DNA of 12,454 nucleotides from Actinomycetota bacterium (GTDB lineage Bacteria; Actinomycetota; Acidimicrobiia; Acidimicrobiales; Iamiaceae): positions 1 to 12,454 of the forward strand of contig JADGOP010000024.1 in assembly GCA_017882935.1 (NCBI GenBank), in the 5' to 3' direction. Position numbers and translations under genes: made by a program. Shown one piece after another: positions 1 through 6,898 of this stretch; position 1 is the stretch's first letter, and every line of letters begins with the position of its first letter. Under the pieces are notes generated by a model. It searched no databases. It saw nothing but the letters and a program-made list of their open reading frames with translations, and was not told where the DNA came from.

Positions 1-619
1 CAAACGTGTGGTGGGCCGCCGCATGTACGGCGGGCAGAGCACCTACATCCCCCTCAAGGTCAACGCCTCCGGCGTGATCGCCATCATCTTCGCCAGCGCG
101 CTGCTGTACCTGCCGGTGGTCATCGCCGGGGTCCTGCCGCTGAAGACCACCACCACGTCGAGCGGTGCCACGGTCACGGTGCACAACTGGGCCTACGACA
201 TGCAGCACTTCATCAACAAGTACCTCGTGTCGCCCACCAGCTTCCTGTACCTCTTCATCTACGGCACGCTCATCGTGCTGTTCTCGTACTTCTACAACGC
301 GATCCAGTTCAACGCCGCGCAACAGGCCGACAACATCCGCAAGCAGGGTGGCTTCATCCCCGGCATCCGCCCGGGGCCCCAGACCGAGCGCTACCTGTCG
401 AAGGTGCTCAACCGCATCACCCTCCCCGGCGCCCTGTTCACCGCGGTCATCGCCCTCATCCCGGCCTACTTCCTCACGAAGTTCCTGCCCGGCGGTGGCG
501 GCCAGTCGCTGGCGTTCTTCGGCATCTCCGTCCTCATCCTGGTCGAGGTGGCCCTGGAGACGGTGAAGCAGATCGACAGCCAGTTGATGATGCGCAACTA
601 CGAGGGCTTCCTGAAGTAG
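1..619 (+). CDS. secY: Protein translocase subunit SecY, C-terminal part (5' end outside window)
   Basis: SecY is the channel-forming subunit of the SecYEG translocon in the cytoplasmic membrane. The window opens inside the gene: the frame is already open at base 2, so the GTG codons near the edge are internal. About 205 C-terminal residues are visible. They contain four hydrophobic segments, consistent with the last four of the ten SecY helices. Between the second and third lies the cytoplasmic loop with the family motif GGFIPGIRPGPQT, whose arginine region contacts the ribosome and SecA in known SecY proteins. The segment YGGQSTYIPLKVNASGVI and the tail QLMMRNYEGFLK are also typical. The stop is TAG. 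About 110 bases follow before adk, with no strong terminator, so secY-adk-map probably share a transcript. Identification is secure; only the truncation by the window edge limits it. Confidence 0.97.
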   Translation, partial: KRVVGRRMYGGQSTYIPLKVNASGVIAIIFASALLYLPVVIAGVLPLKTTTTSSGATVTVHNWAYDMQHFINKYLVSPTSFLYLFIYGTLIVLFSYFYNAIQFNAAQQADNIRKQGGFIPGIRPGPQTERYLSKVLNRITLPGALFTAVIALIPAYFLTKFLPGGGGQSLAFFGISVLILVEVALETVKQIDSQLMMRNYEGFLK

Positions 620-728
620 CGCCCATGACCGGCGCAACGACGGGAGATGAATCGGGGGCGGGTCGGCAGCGTGTCGTCGCCGCGCCCGTGCGACGGACCC
701 GGGCGGTCGGGTCGGCGGGGTGGGCGGC

Positions 729-1397
729 GTGACGCAGGGCATCCGGCTCGTGATGCTGGGCCGTCAGGGAGCGGGCAAGGGCACCCAGTGCGTGCGCGTG
801 TCGCGCCACTACGTGGTCCCGCACATCTCCACCGGCGACATGCTTCGCGCCGCCGTGAAGGCCGACACCGAGGTGGGCCGCAAGGCCAAGGGCTTCATGG
901 ACCGTGGCGAGCTGCTGCCCGACGAGGTCATCGTCGAGGTCGTCGACTTCCAGCTCAACCACTCCAACACCACGCACCGCGGCTTCATCCTCGACGGCTT
1001 CCCCCGCACGGTCCCGCAGGCCGAGGCGCTGTCGGGCATCGTCGCCGACCGGGGCGGCCTCGATCTGGTCATCGACCTCGAGGTCCCCATCCCCATCGTG
1101 CTCGAGCGCCTGGCCGGCCGGCGGGTGTGCGTCGACTGCGGCACCAACTACTCGGTGCAGGAGCCTCCCAAGAACGGCTGGGTCTGCGACCACTGCGGGG
1201 GCGACGTGGTGCAGCGGGCCGACGACACCGAGGAGGCCATCAAGCGCCGCCTCGACCTCTACGAGCGCGAGACCGCCCCGCTCATCGAGTGGTACGAGAA
1301 GGCCGGGCTGCTGGTCAGCGTCGACGGGCTCGGCACGGCCGACGAGGTCACCGAACGCGTGGTCGGCGCCATCGACGAGCGCACCGGACGGCGGTAG
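729..1397 (+). CDS. adk: Adenylate kinase, long form with Cys4 lid
   Basis: Adenylate kinase interconverts ATP + AMP and 2 ADP in the cytosol. The protein is about 222 residues, the long form. Visible motifs are the P-loop GRQGAGKGT near residues 11-19 (most relatives have GPPGAGKGT), STGDMLR in the AMP-binding region, DGFPRT, and the lid. The lid carries CVDC and CDHC (Cys134, 137, 153, 156), a four-cysteine arrangement that binds structural zinc in other adenylate kinases. RADDTEEAIKRRL follows with the usual arginines. I chose GTG at 729 because it starts close to the conserved beta strand and has a G-rich GGGTGGG stretch upstream. An in-frame GTG at 720 would add three residues and cannot be excluded. 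map begins five bases after the stop, so the two are almost certainly co-transcribed. Mycobacterial Adk lacks a long lid, so this form argues against that genus. Confidence 0.96.
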   Translation: MTQGIRLVMLGRQGAGKGTQCVRVSRHYVVPHISTGDMLRAAVKADTEVGRKAKGFMDRGELLPDEVIVEVVDFQLNHSNTTHRGFILDGFPRTVPQAEALSGIVADRGGLDLVIDLEVPIPIVLERLAGRRVCVDCGTNYSVQEPPKNGWVCDHCGGDVVQRADDTEEAIKRRLDLYERETAPLIEWYEKAGLLVSVDGLGTADEVTERVVGAIDERTGRR

Positions 1398-1402
1398 CCC
1401 TC

Positions 1403-2158
1403 GTGCCCGGGGGAGCGGCACGCCGCACGCCCGAGGAGCTGGCGGTCATGCGTCGGGCCGGGCGGGTCGTGGCCGAGATGCTCGACCGCATCAGCGCCGC
1501 AGTGCGCCCCGGCGTCACCACCGCCGAGCTCGACGCAGTCGGCCGGGCGGTGCTCGCCGACCGCGGGGCGACCTCGAACTTCCTCGGCTACCACGGCTTC
1601 CCGGCCGTCATCTGCGCGTCGCCGAACGAGGTGATCGTGCACGGCATCCCGGGGCCGCGGGTGCTGGAGGAGGGCGACATCATCTCCATCGACTGCGGTG
1701 CCATCGTCGACGGCTGGCACGGCGACGCCGCCGTCACCGTGGGCGTGGGCACCATCGACGCCGAGTCGCGGCGCCTCATCGACACCGCCGAGGCCGCCCT
1801 GGCCGCCGGCATCGCCGAGCTGGTCGACGGTGGCCGGCTCGGCAACGTGGGCGAGGCCGTGCAGCGGGTGGGCGAGTCCGCAGGGTTCAGCGTCGTCGAG
1901 GAGTACACCGGCCACGCCATCGGCCAGGCCATGCACGAGTCGCCCGCGGTGCCCAACTTCGGGCGGCGGGGGTCGGGCGCCAAGCTGAAGGTCGGCAACG
2001 CCTACGCCATCGAGCCGATGTTCTGCGCCGGCAGCGCCGAGACCCGCACCCTGACCGACAACTGGACCGTCGTCACGCTCGACGGCCGCCGCGCCGCCCA
2101 CGTCGAGCACTCCATCGCCATCACCGACGACGGCCCCGAGATCCTCACCCTCCCGTAG
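1403..2158 (+). CDS. map: Type I methionine aminopeptidase
   Basis: This cytosolic metalloenzyme removes the initiator methionine from new proteins. With the GTG at 1403 the protein has 251 residues, the normal length for a short type I enzyme without an N-terminal extension. All five metal ligands are visible and fall at the same numbers as in the E. coli enzyme: Asp97, Asp108, His171 (in GHAIGQAMHE), Glu204 (in IEPMF) and Glu235 (in VEHSIAIT). His80, in VIVHGIP, matches the catalytic histidine. The start gives the family-like beginning PEELAVMRRAGR; an ATG at 1448 would cut into this conserved helix. It follows adk by five bases. The next gene downstream lies on the other strand, so map is probably the last gene of this transcript. 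A short imperfect stem at 2171-2194 could end it, but has no T run and I do not call it a terminator. Confidence 0.96.
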   Translation: MPGGAARRTPEELAVMRRAGRVVAEMLDRISAAVRPGVTTAELDAVGRAVLADRGATSNFLGYHGFPAVICASPNEVIVHGIPGPRVLEEGDIISIDCGAIVDGWHGDAAVTVGVGTIDAESRRLIDTAEAALAAGIAELVDGGRLGNVGEAVQRVGESAGFSVVEEYTGHAIGQAMHESPAVPNFGRRGSGAKLKVGNAYAIEPMFCAGSAETRTLTDNWTVVTLDGRRAAHVEHSIAITDDGPEILTLP

Positions 2159-2306
2159 CCGCGCCGCCGTGCTCACGTGGTGTGCCCCACGAGCCCCCAG
2201 AGCCACCAGGGTTGGTACGACCGGCGCCCCGGGTAGCTGCTGGCACAGGCTGGGTCGGCCGGTGCCTCAGCGGTGGTCGTTGCGGCGGCAGGCTCCGCGG
2301 GCGGCG

Positions 2307-3269
2307 TCAGTTGTGGGTCGGGCCGCTGGTGGCGAGGACGTGGCCGGCGGCGTCGTAGGCGATCACCTCGTAGGCGCCGCGGTGCAGCGGAAGGAACTCG
2401 AGGAACGCCTGGACGTGGCGCGCGTTCCGGATCGGGAAGCGCGGCAGGTCTACCGGCGTCTGTCCGGTCTGGGTGAACGCGAACCGGGCCGCGTCCTTCG
2501 GGCCCATGCCCGAGACCAGCACCTGGTCGCCCATCACGGTGCGGTTGGAGAAGACGTAGCCACCCGAGTCCGCACCGGCTCGACCGTTTGAGAAGGTCGG
2601 GGCCGTCGGGGTCAGGAGGTAGTCGAGGTTGATGGCGACCTGCGCGTACCGCGACGCCGACTGGGTGCTGCTGCCGAGCCGATAGCGCACCTGGCCGTGA
2701 CGGCCCTGGGTGACCGTGTCATCGCCGACACCGGCGAAGGGGTCGAGGCCGCCGGTGAACTCCAGGGAGGGGTCGCCGCCCGGGCCGGTGAGGCGGAGGT
2801 GGCCGTCGGTGATCTGCCAGGCTGCGCTGCGGTGGTTCCCGAGGAGCAGCTCGTTCATGGCTGTCGTCGGGTCGGCGGGGTCCGGTCCACTGCCCGCGCC
2901 CGCGATGCAGCCGACCGCGGTCGACATGATCTCGCCGAACTCCATCGCCTTCCGGCCGATGCGCACCTTGCCGCCCATGTCGTTGCAGCCGTCGTTGGCC
3001 ACGAACGCGCCCTTCCCGCCAAACGAGATCGAGGCCACGCCGAAGTGATGGCTTGGCGCAAGGCGCTGCCCTGAGGTGACGATGCCGGTCAGGGTCCAGC
3101 GCTGCCCGGTGAGGGGGCTGCTCCCGCCGCCCGGCGTCAGGTCCGCACTGCCGTGGACCGCGAACCCCACCGCCGCCACCAACAGCACCGCGACACCCAC
3201 CGTGACCAGGGCGCGGTTCGTCCCGCGGGCGGGGGACACCGGTCGTCCCCGGTGGGAGCGGATCGCCAC
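2307..3269 (-). CDS. Membrane-anchored or secreted META (HslJ-like) domain protein
   Basis: Read on the minus strand from a GTG at 3269, this gives 320 residues. Residues 1-19 are basic, 20-38 are strongly hydrophobic (VTVGVAVLLVAAVGFAV), and the rest looks exported. That suggests a signal anchor or signal peptide. Residues of about 53-172 match the META/DUF306 pattern: LTGQRWTLTG at the start, NDGCND with Cys95, then STAVGC with Cys121, and a terminal strand SLEF. Roughly 145 C-terminal residues follow; they look beta-rich and I do not recognise them. META domains occur in HslJ and other envelope proteins of uncertain role, so no function is assigned. The frame stays open upstream to an ATG at 3458, but that extension would run through a large palindrome and looks non-coding. 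The start is therefore inferred; a GGGG stretch precedes the GTG. The gene lies opposite to all its neighbours and separates map from infA. Confidence 0.75.
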   Translation of the reverse strand: MAIRSHRGRPVSPARGTNRALVTVGVAVLLVAAVGFAVHGSADLTPGGGSSPLTGQRWTLTGIVTSGQRLAPSHHFGVASISFGGKGAFVANDGCNDMGGKVRIGRKAMEFGEIMSTAVGCIAGAGSGPDPADPTTAMNELLLGNHRSAAWQITDGHLRLTGPGGDPSLEFTGGLDPFAGVGDDTVTQGRHGQVRYRLGSSTQSASRYAQVAINLDYLLTPTAPTFSNGRAGADSGGYVFSNRTVMGDQVLVSGMGPKDAARFAFTQTGQTPVDLPRFPIRNARHVQAFLEFLPLHRGAYEVIAYDAAGHVLATSGPTHN

Positions 3270-3305
3270 CCGACCCCATCGGCACCCCGACCCAGCGCTC
3301 AAACC

Positions 3306-3354
3306 GTTCTCTGCAGGGTTGACGTGCGCAGGTCGCACCAACCCTGCAGAGAAC
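3306..3354. repeat. Large near-perfect palindrome (hairpin-forming element)
   Basis: Bases 3306-3321 (GTTCTCTGCAGGGTTG) are perfectly complementary to 3339-3354. Inside, GTGCG (3324-3328) pairs with CGCAC (3334-3338), leaving a two-base bulge and a five-base loop (CAGGT). This gives 21 pairs in 49 bases. It sits just upstream of the META gene start and upstream of the infA promoter. No T run follows on either strand, so a classical terminator is unlikely. A second arm, GAGAACGG at about 3359-3366, could compete for CCGTTCTC (3304-3311). It could be a dispersed palindromic repeat or a regulator site; the sequence alone does not decide. Confidence 0.7.
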
Positions 3355-3501
3355 CGGGGAGAACGGGTTCCGGCAGCGGCCCATCCGCCCGCCGACGGCC
3401 GGCATCGCCTACCATGGCGGGCCACGCCGGTTGCGGCGTCCGGTCGGTCCGGGGCCACGAGCCCCGGGTCAGACCCGTTTCGCGGTGCCCGGGCCGTCGA
3501 A

Positions 3502-3530
3502 TTGGCTCAGCGGCGTCGGCGCGATAACGT
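3502..3530 (+). promoter_or_regulatory. Predicted housekeeping promoter for the infA-rpmJ-rpsM-rpsK-rpsD-rpoA-rplQ operon
   Basis: TTGGCT at 3502-3507 and TAACGT at 3525-3530 are separated by 17 bases. This fits the actinobacterial sigma-70-type pattern of a TTGnnn -35 and a TAnnnT -10. Transcription would begin near 3537, about 74 bases before the proposed infA start. The placement makes sense because the minus-strand META gene cuts infA off from the secY-adk-map transcript. It also rules out the only upstream in-frame GTG (3485) as an infA start on this transcript. Found by eye, not experimentally supported. Confidence 0.55.
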
Positions 3531-3610
3531 ACCTCTTCGGCCCTTGGCGGGTTCCGCGCGCGACGCGGCACGCCCCAGGACGCCACACCACGCCGATCTG
3601 GAGTACGACG

Positions 3611-3835
3611 CTGCCCAAGCCCAAAGAGAACGCCATCCTCCTCGAGGGGATCGTGGTCGAATCTCTCCCCAACGCGATGTTCAGGGTGGAGTTCGAGAAC
3701 GGCCACCAGGTCCTCGCGCACATCTCGGGGAAGATGCGCATGAACTACATCCGCATTCTCCCGGGCGACAAGGTCCAGGTCGAGCTCACCCCCTACGACC
3801 TCACCCGCGGCCGCATCACCTACCGCTACAAGTAG
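3611..3835 (+). CDS. infA: Translation initiation factor IF-1, apparent CTG start
   Basis: IF-1 is a small OB-fold protein that binds the ribosomal A site during initiation. The 74 residues match the family along their full length: [41 protein letters not shown], and the C-terminus RGRITYRYK. No in-frame ATG, GTG or TTG lies at the expected place. The codon where Met belongs is CTG at 3611, followed by [12 protein letters not shown] at 3600-3603 lies seven bases upstream, a good Shine-Dalgarno distance. ACG at 3608 or 3605 would be closer to the GGAG than is usual. An in-frame GTG at 3485 would add 42 residues unlike any IF-1 and lies upstream of the predicted promoter. CTG is therefore my preferred start, by inference. 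infA leads the long ribosomal operon, with rpmJ 42 bases downstream. Confidence 0.93.
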   Translation: MPKPKENAILLEGIVVESLPNAMFRVEFENGHQVLAHISGKMRMNYIRILPGDKVQVELTPYDLTRGRITYRYK

Positions 3836-3877
3836 TCCCCCGTTGTCGATCCACCCCTTTGATCTCCGAGGCCAGCA

Positions 3878-3991
3878 ATGAAGGTCCGACCCAGCGTCAA
3901 GCGCATCTGCGAGAAGTGCAAGGTGATCCGCCGTCACGGGCGTGTTCAGGTCATCTGCGAGAACCCCCGTCACAAGCAGCGGCAGGGCTGA
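3878..3991 (+). CDS. rpmJ: Ribosomal protein bL36, zinc-binding (C+) form
   Basis: This 37-residue protein of the large ribosomal subunit begins [17 protein letters not shown] and ends NPRHKQRQG. Cys11, Cys14, Cys27 and His32 form the usual zinc-binding set, so it is the C+ paralogue. Many actinobacteria also carry a cysteine-free copy used when zinc is scarce; none is seen here. GAGG at 3868-3871 lies six bases before the ATG. The place between infA and rpsM is the normal one. The length is exactly that of the family, so the call is secure despite the small size. Confidence 0.96.
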   Translation: MKVRPSVKRICEKCKVIRRHGRVQVICENPRHKQRQG

Positions 3992-4037
3992 CGGCCGTGC
4001 ACGCGTACGTCACCCCCGGAAAGTCAGAGGTCTAGCC

Positions 4038-4415
4038 ATGGCGCGAATCAGCGGCGTCGACATCCCCCGCGAGAAGCGGTTGGAGATCTCGCTCACCTAC
4101 ATCTTCGGCGTCGGGCGCACCACGGCCCAGCACGTCTGCGAGGCGACGAGCATCGACCCGAACACCCGGGTCCGTGACCTCACCGACGAAGAGGTGAACC
4201 GCATCCGCACCTGGATCGACGCCAACGTCAAGGTCGAGGGTGACCTGAAGCGCGACATCCAGCAGGACATCAAGCGGAAGATGGAGATCGGCTGCTACCA
4301 GGGCCTCCGTCACCGCAAGGGCCTGCCCGTCCACGGGCAGCGCACCCACACCAACGCTCGCACCCGGAAGGGCCCGAAGAAGACCGTGGCCGGCAAGAAG
4401 AAGGTTCGGAAGTAA
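4038..4415 (+). CDS. rpsM: Ribosomal protein uS13
   Basis: uS13 sits in the head of the small subunit and contacts the large subunit and the P-site tRNA. The protein has 125 residues, the normal length. It starts [14 protein letters not shown] and has the helix-two-turn-helix core ([18 protein letters not shown]) and the basic C-terminal tail ([17 protein letters not shown], ending KKKVRK) that reaches tRNA. AGAGG at 4026-4030 precedes the ATG by seven bases. Its stop TAA shares an A with the ATG of rpsK (TAATG), which suggests translational coupling. Confidence 0.98.
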   Translation: MARISGVDIPREKRLEISLTYIFGVGRTTAQHVCEATSIDPNTRVRDLTDEEVNRIRTWIDANVKVEGDLKRDIQQDIKRKMEIGCYQGLRHRKGLPVHGQRTHTNARTRKGPKKTVAGKKKVRK

Positions 4416-4813
4416 TGGCGAAGCCCAAGCCCGGAGGCCGTCGGCCCCGCAAGCGCGAGCGCAAGAACGTCGCCTACGGGGTGGCGCACATCAAGAGCTC
4501 GTTCAACAACACCATCGTCAGCATCTCCGACCAGGACGGCAACGTGCTCGCCTGGGCCTCGGCCGGCAACGTCGGCTTCAAGGGCTCCCGCAAGTCCACG
4601 CCGTTCGCCGCCCAGATGGCCGCCGAGCAGTGCGCCCGCCGTGCCATGGAGCACGGGGTCCGCAAGGTCGATGTGCTGGTCAAGGGCCCGGGCTCGGGCC
4701 GCGAGACCGCCATCCGGTCGCTGCAGAACACCGGCATCGAGGTCACCGGCATCAAGGACGTCACCCCTGTTCCCCACAACGGCTGCCGCCCACCCAAGCG
4801 GCGCCGGGTCTGA
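4415..4813 (+). CDS. rpsK: Ribosomal protein uS11
   Basis: uS11 lies on the platform of the small subunit next to the mRNA exit path. The 132 residues include an arginine/lysine-rich N-terminus ([15 protein letters not shown]), the conserved [16 protein letters not shown], the [14 protein letters not shown] segment, and a C-terminus ending [11 protein letters not shown]. The ATG overlaps the rpsM stop by one base, so ribosomes may pass directly from rpsM. rpsD follows 11 bases later. Confidence 0.98.
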   Translation: MAKPKPGGRRPRKRERKNVAYGVAHIKSSFNNTIVSISDQDGNVLAWASAGNVGFKGSRKSTPFAAQMAAEQCARRAMEHGVRKVDVLVKGPGSGRETAIRSLQNTGIEVTGIKDVTPVPHNGCRPPKRRRV

Positions 4814-4824
4814 GAGAGGAACAC

Positions 4825-5439
4825 ATGGCTCGTTACACCGGACCCAAGGTCAAGATCTCACGTCGTCTCGGCGTCAACATCTTCGAGAACGAGAAGGGCC
4901 GCAAGGCGCTCGATCGCCGGCCCTACCCGCCGGGCGAGCACGGCCGCAGCCGTCGCCGCCAGCCCTCCGAGTACTCCATGCAGCTGCAGGAGAAGCAGAA
5001 GGCCAAGTACATCTACGGCGTCCTCGAGCGGCAGTTCTCGAACACGTACAAGGAGGCCAACCGCCAGAAGGGCGTCACCGGCGAGAACCTCCTGCGCATG
5101 CTCGAGCTGCGCCTCGACAACATCGTCTTCCGCGCCGGTTGGGCCTCCAGTCGCCCGCAGGCACGCCAGTTCGTGAGCCACGGCTTCGTCAACGTGAACG
5201 GAAAGCGGCTCGACATCCCGAGCTACCGCGCACGCAAGGGCGACGTCATCTCGCTACGGCCGAAGAGCCGGGAGATGATCGTCGTGCGCCACAACATCGA
5301 CACACTCGACCGGATCACCCCGGCATGGCTCGAGAAGGGCGAGGACGGCCAGCAGGTCACCGTGCGTGACCTGCCCCTCCGCGACCAGATCGACGTCCCC
5401 GTGCGCGAGCAGCTGATCGTCGAGCTCTACAGCAAGTAG
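4825..5439 (+). CDS. rpsD: Ribosomal protein uS4, cysteine-free (C-) form
   Basis: uS4 is a primary 16S rRNA-binding protein that nucleates assembly of the 30S body. The product has 204 residues. The N-terminal part starts MARYTGPKVKISRRLGVNIF and lacks the CxxC-type zinc motif of C+ S4 proteins, so it is the C- form. The S4 RNA-binding domain follows around residues 94-155, with MLELRLDNIVFRAGWA and HGFVNVNGKRLDIPSYR. The C-terminus ends REQLIVELYSK. A strong GAGAGAGGA lies just before the ATG. In E. coli, S4 represses its own operon (rpsM-rpsK-rpsD-rpoA-rplQ); the same gene order holds here, but I see no clear equivalent RNA structure. A weak 5-bp stem (5449-5463) lies in the 79-base gap to rpoA. 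Confidence 0.98.
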   Translation: MARYTGPKVKISRRLGVNIFENEKGRKALDRRPYPPGEHGRSRRRQPSEYSMQLQEKQKAKYIYGVLERQFSNTYKEANRQKGVTGENLLRMLELRLDNIVFRAGWASSRPQARQFVSHGFVNVNGKRLDIPSYRARKGDVISLRPKSREMIVVRHNIDTLDRITPAWLEKGEDGQQVTVRDLPLRDQIDVPVREQLIVELYSK

Positions 5440-5518
5440 TCCCCGGGACCCGGCCCTGCCGGGCAACGATCTCCCGATTCCAGAACCCGCCCCACCAAGT
5501 ATCCCGAGGTAGCCACGC

Positions 5519-6463
5519 ATGCTGGTCATCCAACGCCCGACGGTCGAGCCGATCGGCGAGGAGGAAGGCAACCGTCAGCGCTTCTCCGTCGGTCCGCTCG
5601 AGCCTGGCTTCGGCCACACGATCGGCAACTCGTTGCGCCGCACGCTGCTGTCGTCGATCCCCGGCGCAGCCGTCACCGAGGTGCGCTTCGACGACGCGCT
5701 GCACGAGTTCACGACCATCCCCGGGGTGGTCGAGGACATCACCGACATCATCTTGAACCTCAAGGACGTCGTGATCACGAGCGAGTCCGACGAGCCCGTC
5801 ACGCTGCGCCTCGACGTGCGCGGCCCGGCCGAGGTCACCGCCGCCGACATCCAGCTCAACTCCGACGTCGAGATCCTCAACCGCGACGTCCACCTCGCCA
5901 CCCTGAACGACAAGGGCCGCCTGGCGGTCGACCTCACCGTGCAGCGAGGCCGTGGCTACAACTCGGCCGACCGCAACAAGACCACCAACACCATCGGTGT
6001 GGTCCCGATCGACTCGATCTTCTCGCCGGTCCGCCGGGTCACCTTCCAGGTGGAGCCCACCCGCGTCGAGCAGTCCACCGAGTACGACCGCCTCGTCCTC
6101 GACGTCGAGACCGACGGCTCCATCACCCCCCGCGACGCGCTCTCGTCGGCCGGCTCCACGCTGCGCAAGCTCGTCGAGCTCGTCGAGAACATGTCCGAGG
6201 AGCCCCAGGGCCTCGAGCTGGGCGAGACCAGCAGCACCGCGTCGGGCTCGCCCGACCTCGACCTCCCCATCGAGGACCTCGAGCTCTCCGAGCGGCCCCG
6301 CAACTGCCTCAAGCGCGGCCAGGTCAACACCATCGGCGAGCTGCTGATCAAGTCCGAGGACGACCTCCTGGCCCTCACCAACTTCGGCCAGAAGTCGCTC
6401 GACGAGGTCAAAGAGAAGCTCAACGAGCGGGGCCTCGCGCTCCGCTCCAGCGGGAGGGACTGA
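5519..6463 (+). CDS. rpoA: RNA polymerase alpha subunit
   Basis: The alpha subunit dimerises to start RNA polymerase assembly and touches promoter UP elements and activators. The protein has 314 residues. The N-terminal assembly domain covers about 1-228, with GFGHTIGNSLRRTLLSSIPGAAV and the GRGYNSADRNK region. An acidic, serine-rich linker follows (about 229-250), then the C-terminal domain (about 251-310). That domain contains ERPRNCLKRGQVNTIGELL and TNFGQKSLDEVKEKL, the helix-hairpin-helix elements. Arg259 sits where the DNA-contacting Arg265 of E. coli lies. The ATG follows GAGG (5506-5509) by nine bases. rplQ starts three bases after the stop, the usual close linkage. Confidence 0.98.
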   Translation: MLVIQRPTVEPIGEEEGNRQRFSVGPLEPGFGHTIGNSLRRTLLSSIPGAAVTEVRFDDALHEFTTIPGVVEDITDIILNLKDVVITSESDEPVTLRLDVRGPAEVTAADIQLNSDVEILNRDVHLATLNDKGRLAVDLTVQRGRGYNSADRNKTTNTIGVVPIDSIFSPVRRVTFQVEPTRVEQSTEYDRLVLDVETDGSITPRDALSSAGSTLRKLVELVENMSEEPQGLELGETSSTASGSPDLDLPIEDLELSERPRNCLKRGQVNTIGELLIKSEDDLLALTNFGQKSLDEVKEKLNERGLALRSSGRD

Positions 6464-6466
6464 GCC

Positions 6467-6820
6467 ATGCCGGCCACCCCGAAGAAGGGTCGTCGCTTCG
6501 GCGGCAGCGCCTCGCACCAGCGGCTGATGATGGCCAACCTGGTCGCGTCGCTCATCGCGGCCGAGGGCATCGTCACCACCGAGGCCAAGGCCAAGGCCCT
6601 GCGCCCCGTCGCCGAGAAGGTCATCACCAAGGCGAAGAAGGGCGGCCTGCACAACCACCGCCAGGTCGTCTCCTACCTCGGTGACAAAGAGGTCGCAGCC
6701 AAGCTGTTCGACGACGTCGGCCCGCGCTACGTCGACCGCAACGGCGGCTACACCCGCATCCTCAAGCTCGGCCCGCGCCACGGCGACAACGCGCCGATGG
6801 CCCGCATCGAACTGGTCTGA
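6467..6820 (+). CDS. rplQ: Ribosomal protein bL17
   Basis: bL17 lies near the peptide exit tunnel of the 50S subunit. The 117-residue protein starts [25 protein letters not shown] and contains the family features [30 protein letters not shown] and [24 protein letters not shown] in sequence with short gaps. It is the bacterial short form, with no C-terminal extension of the type seen in some actinobacteria. The ATG lies three bases after the rpoA stop. An 11-bp hairpin 52 bases after its stop (6872-6898) could mark the end of the abundant ribosomal part of the transcript. Confidence 0.97.
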   Translation: MPATPKKGRRFGGSASHQRLMMANLVASLIAAEGIVTTEAKAKALRPVAEKVITKAKKGGLHNHRQVVSYLGDKEVAAKLFDDVGPRYVDRNGGYTRILKLGPRHGDNAPMARIELV

Positions 6821-6871
6821 GCCCGAGGTCGCCGAGCTGACGCTCTTCGACGAACTTCCTGAAGCACCCGA

Positions 6872-6898
6872 ACCAGCGGCCTCCTCGAGGCCGCTGGT
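6872..6898 (+). promoter_or_regulatory. Hairpin covering the truA ribosome-binding site and start
   Basis: Bases 6872-6882 (ACCAGCGGCCT) pair perfectly with 6888-6898, with a five-base loop (CCTCG). This gives an 11-bp GC-rich stem. The right arm contains most of GAGG (6887-6890), the best Shine-Dalgarno for truA, and runs into its GTG start at 6897. The structure would hide the truA start until melted, or might end part of the ribosomal transcript upstream. No T run follows, so a classical intrinsic terminator is less likely. Confidence 0.55.

Noticed and set aside
2159..2306. Possible tRNA or bidirectional terminator between map and the META gene
   Set aside because: No cloverleaf can be drawn. 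The only stem (2171-2194) is short and bulged, with no T run on either side.
3270..3458. N-terminal extension of the META protein to an ATG at 3458
   Set aside because: The added 63 residues are Arg/Gly/Pro-rich, run through the palindrome and would place the hydrophobic segment far inside. The GTG at 3269 gives a normal signal-anchor layout.
5440..5518. Regulatory S4-binding structure or terminator between rpsD and rpoA
   Set aside because: Only a 5-bp CCCGG/CCGGG stem was found (5449-5463), too weak to claim, and the genes are expected to be co-transcribed.
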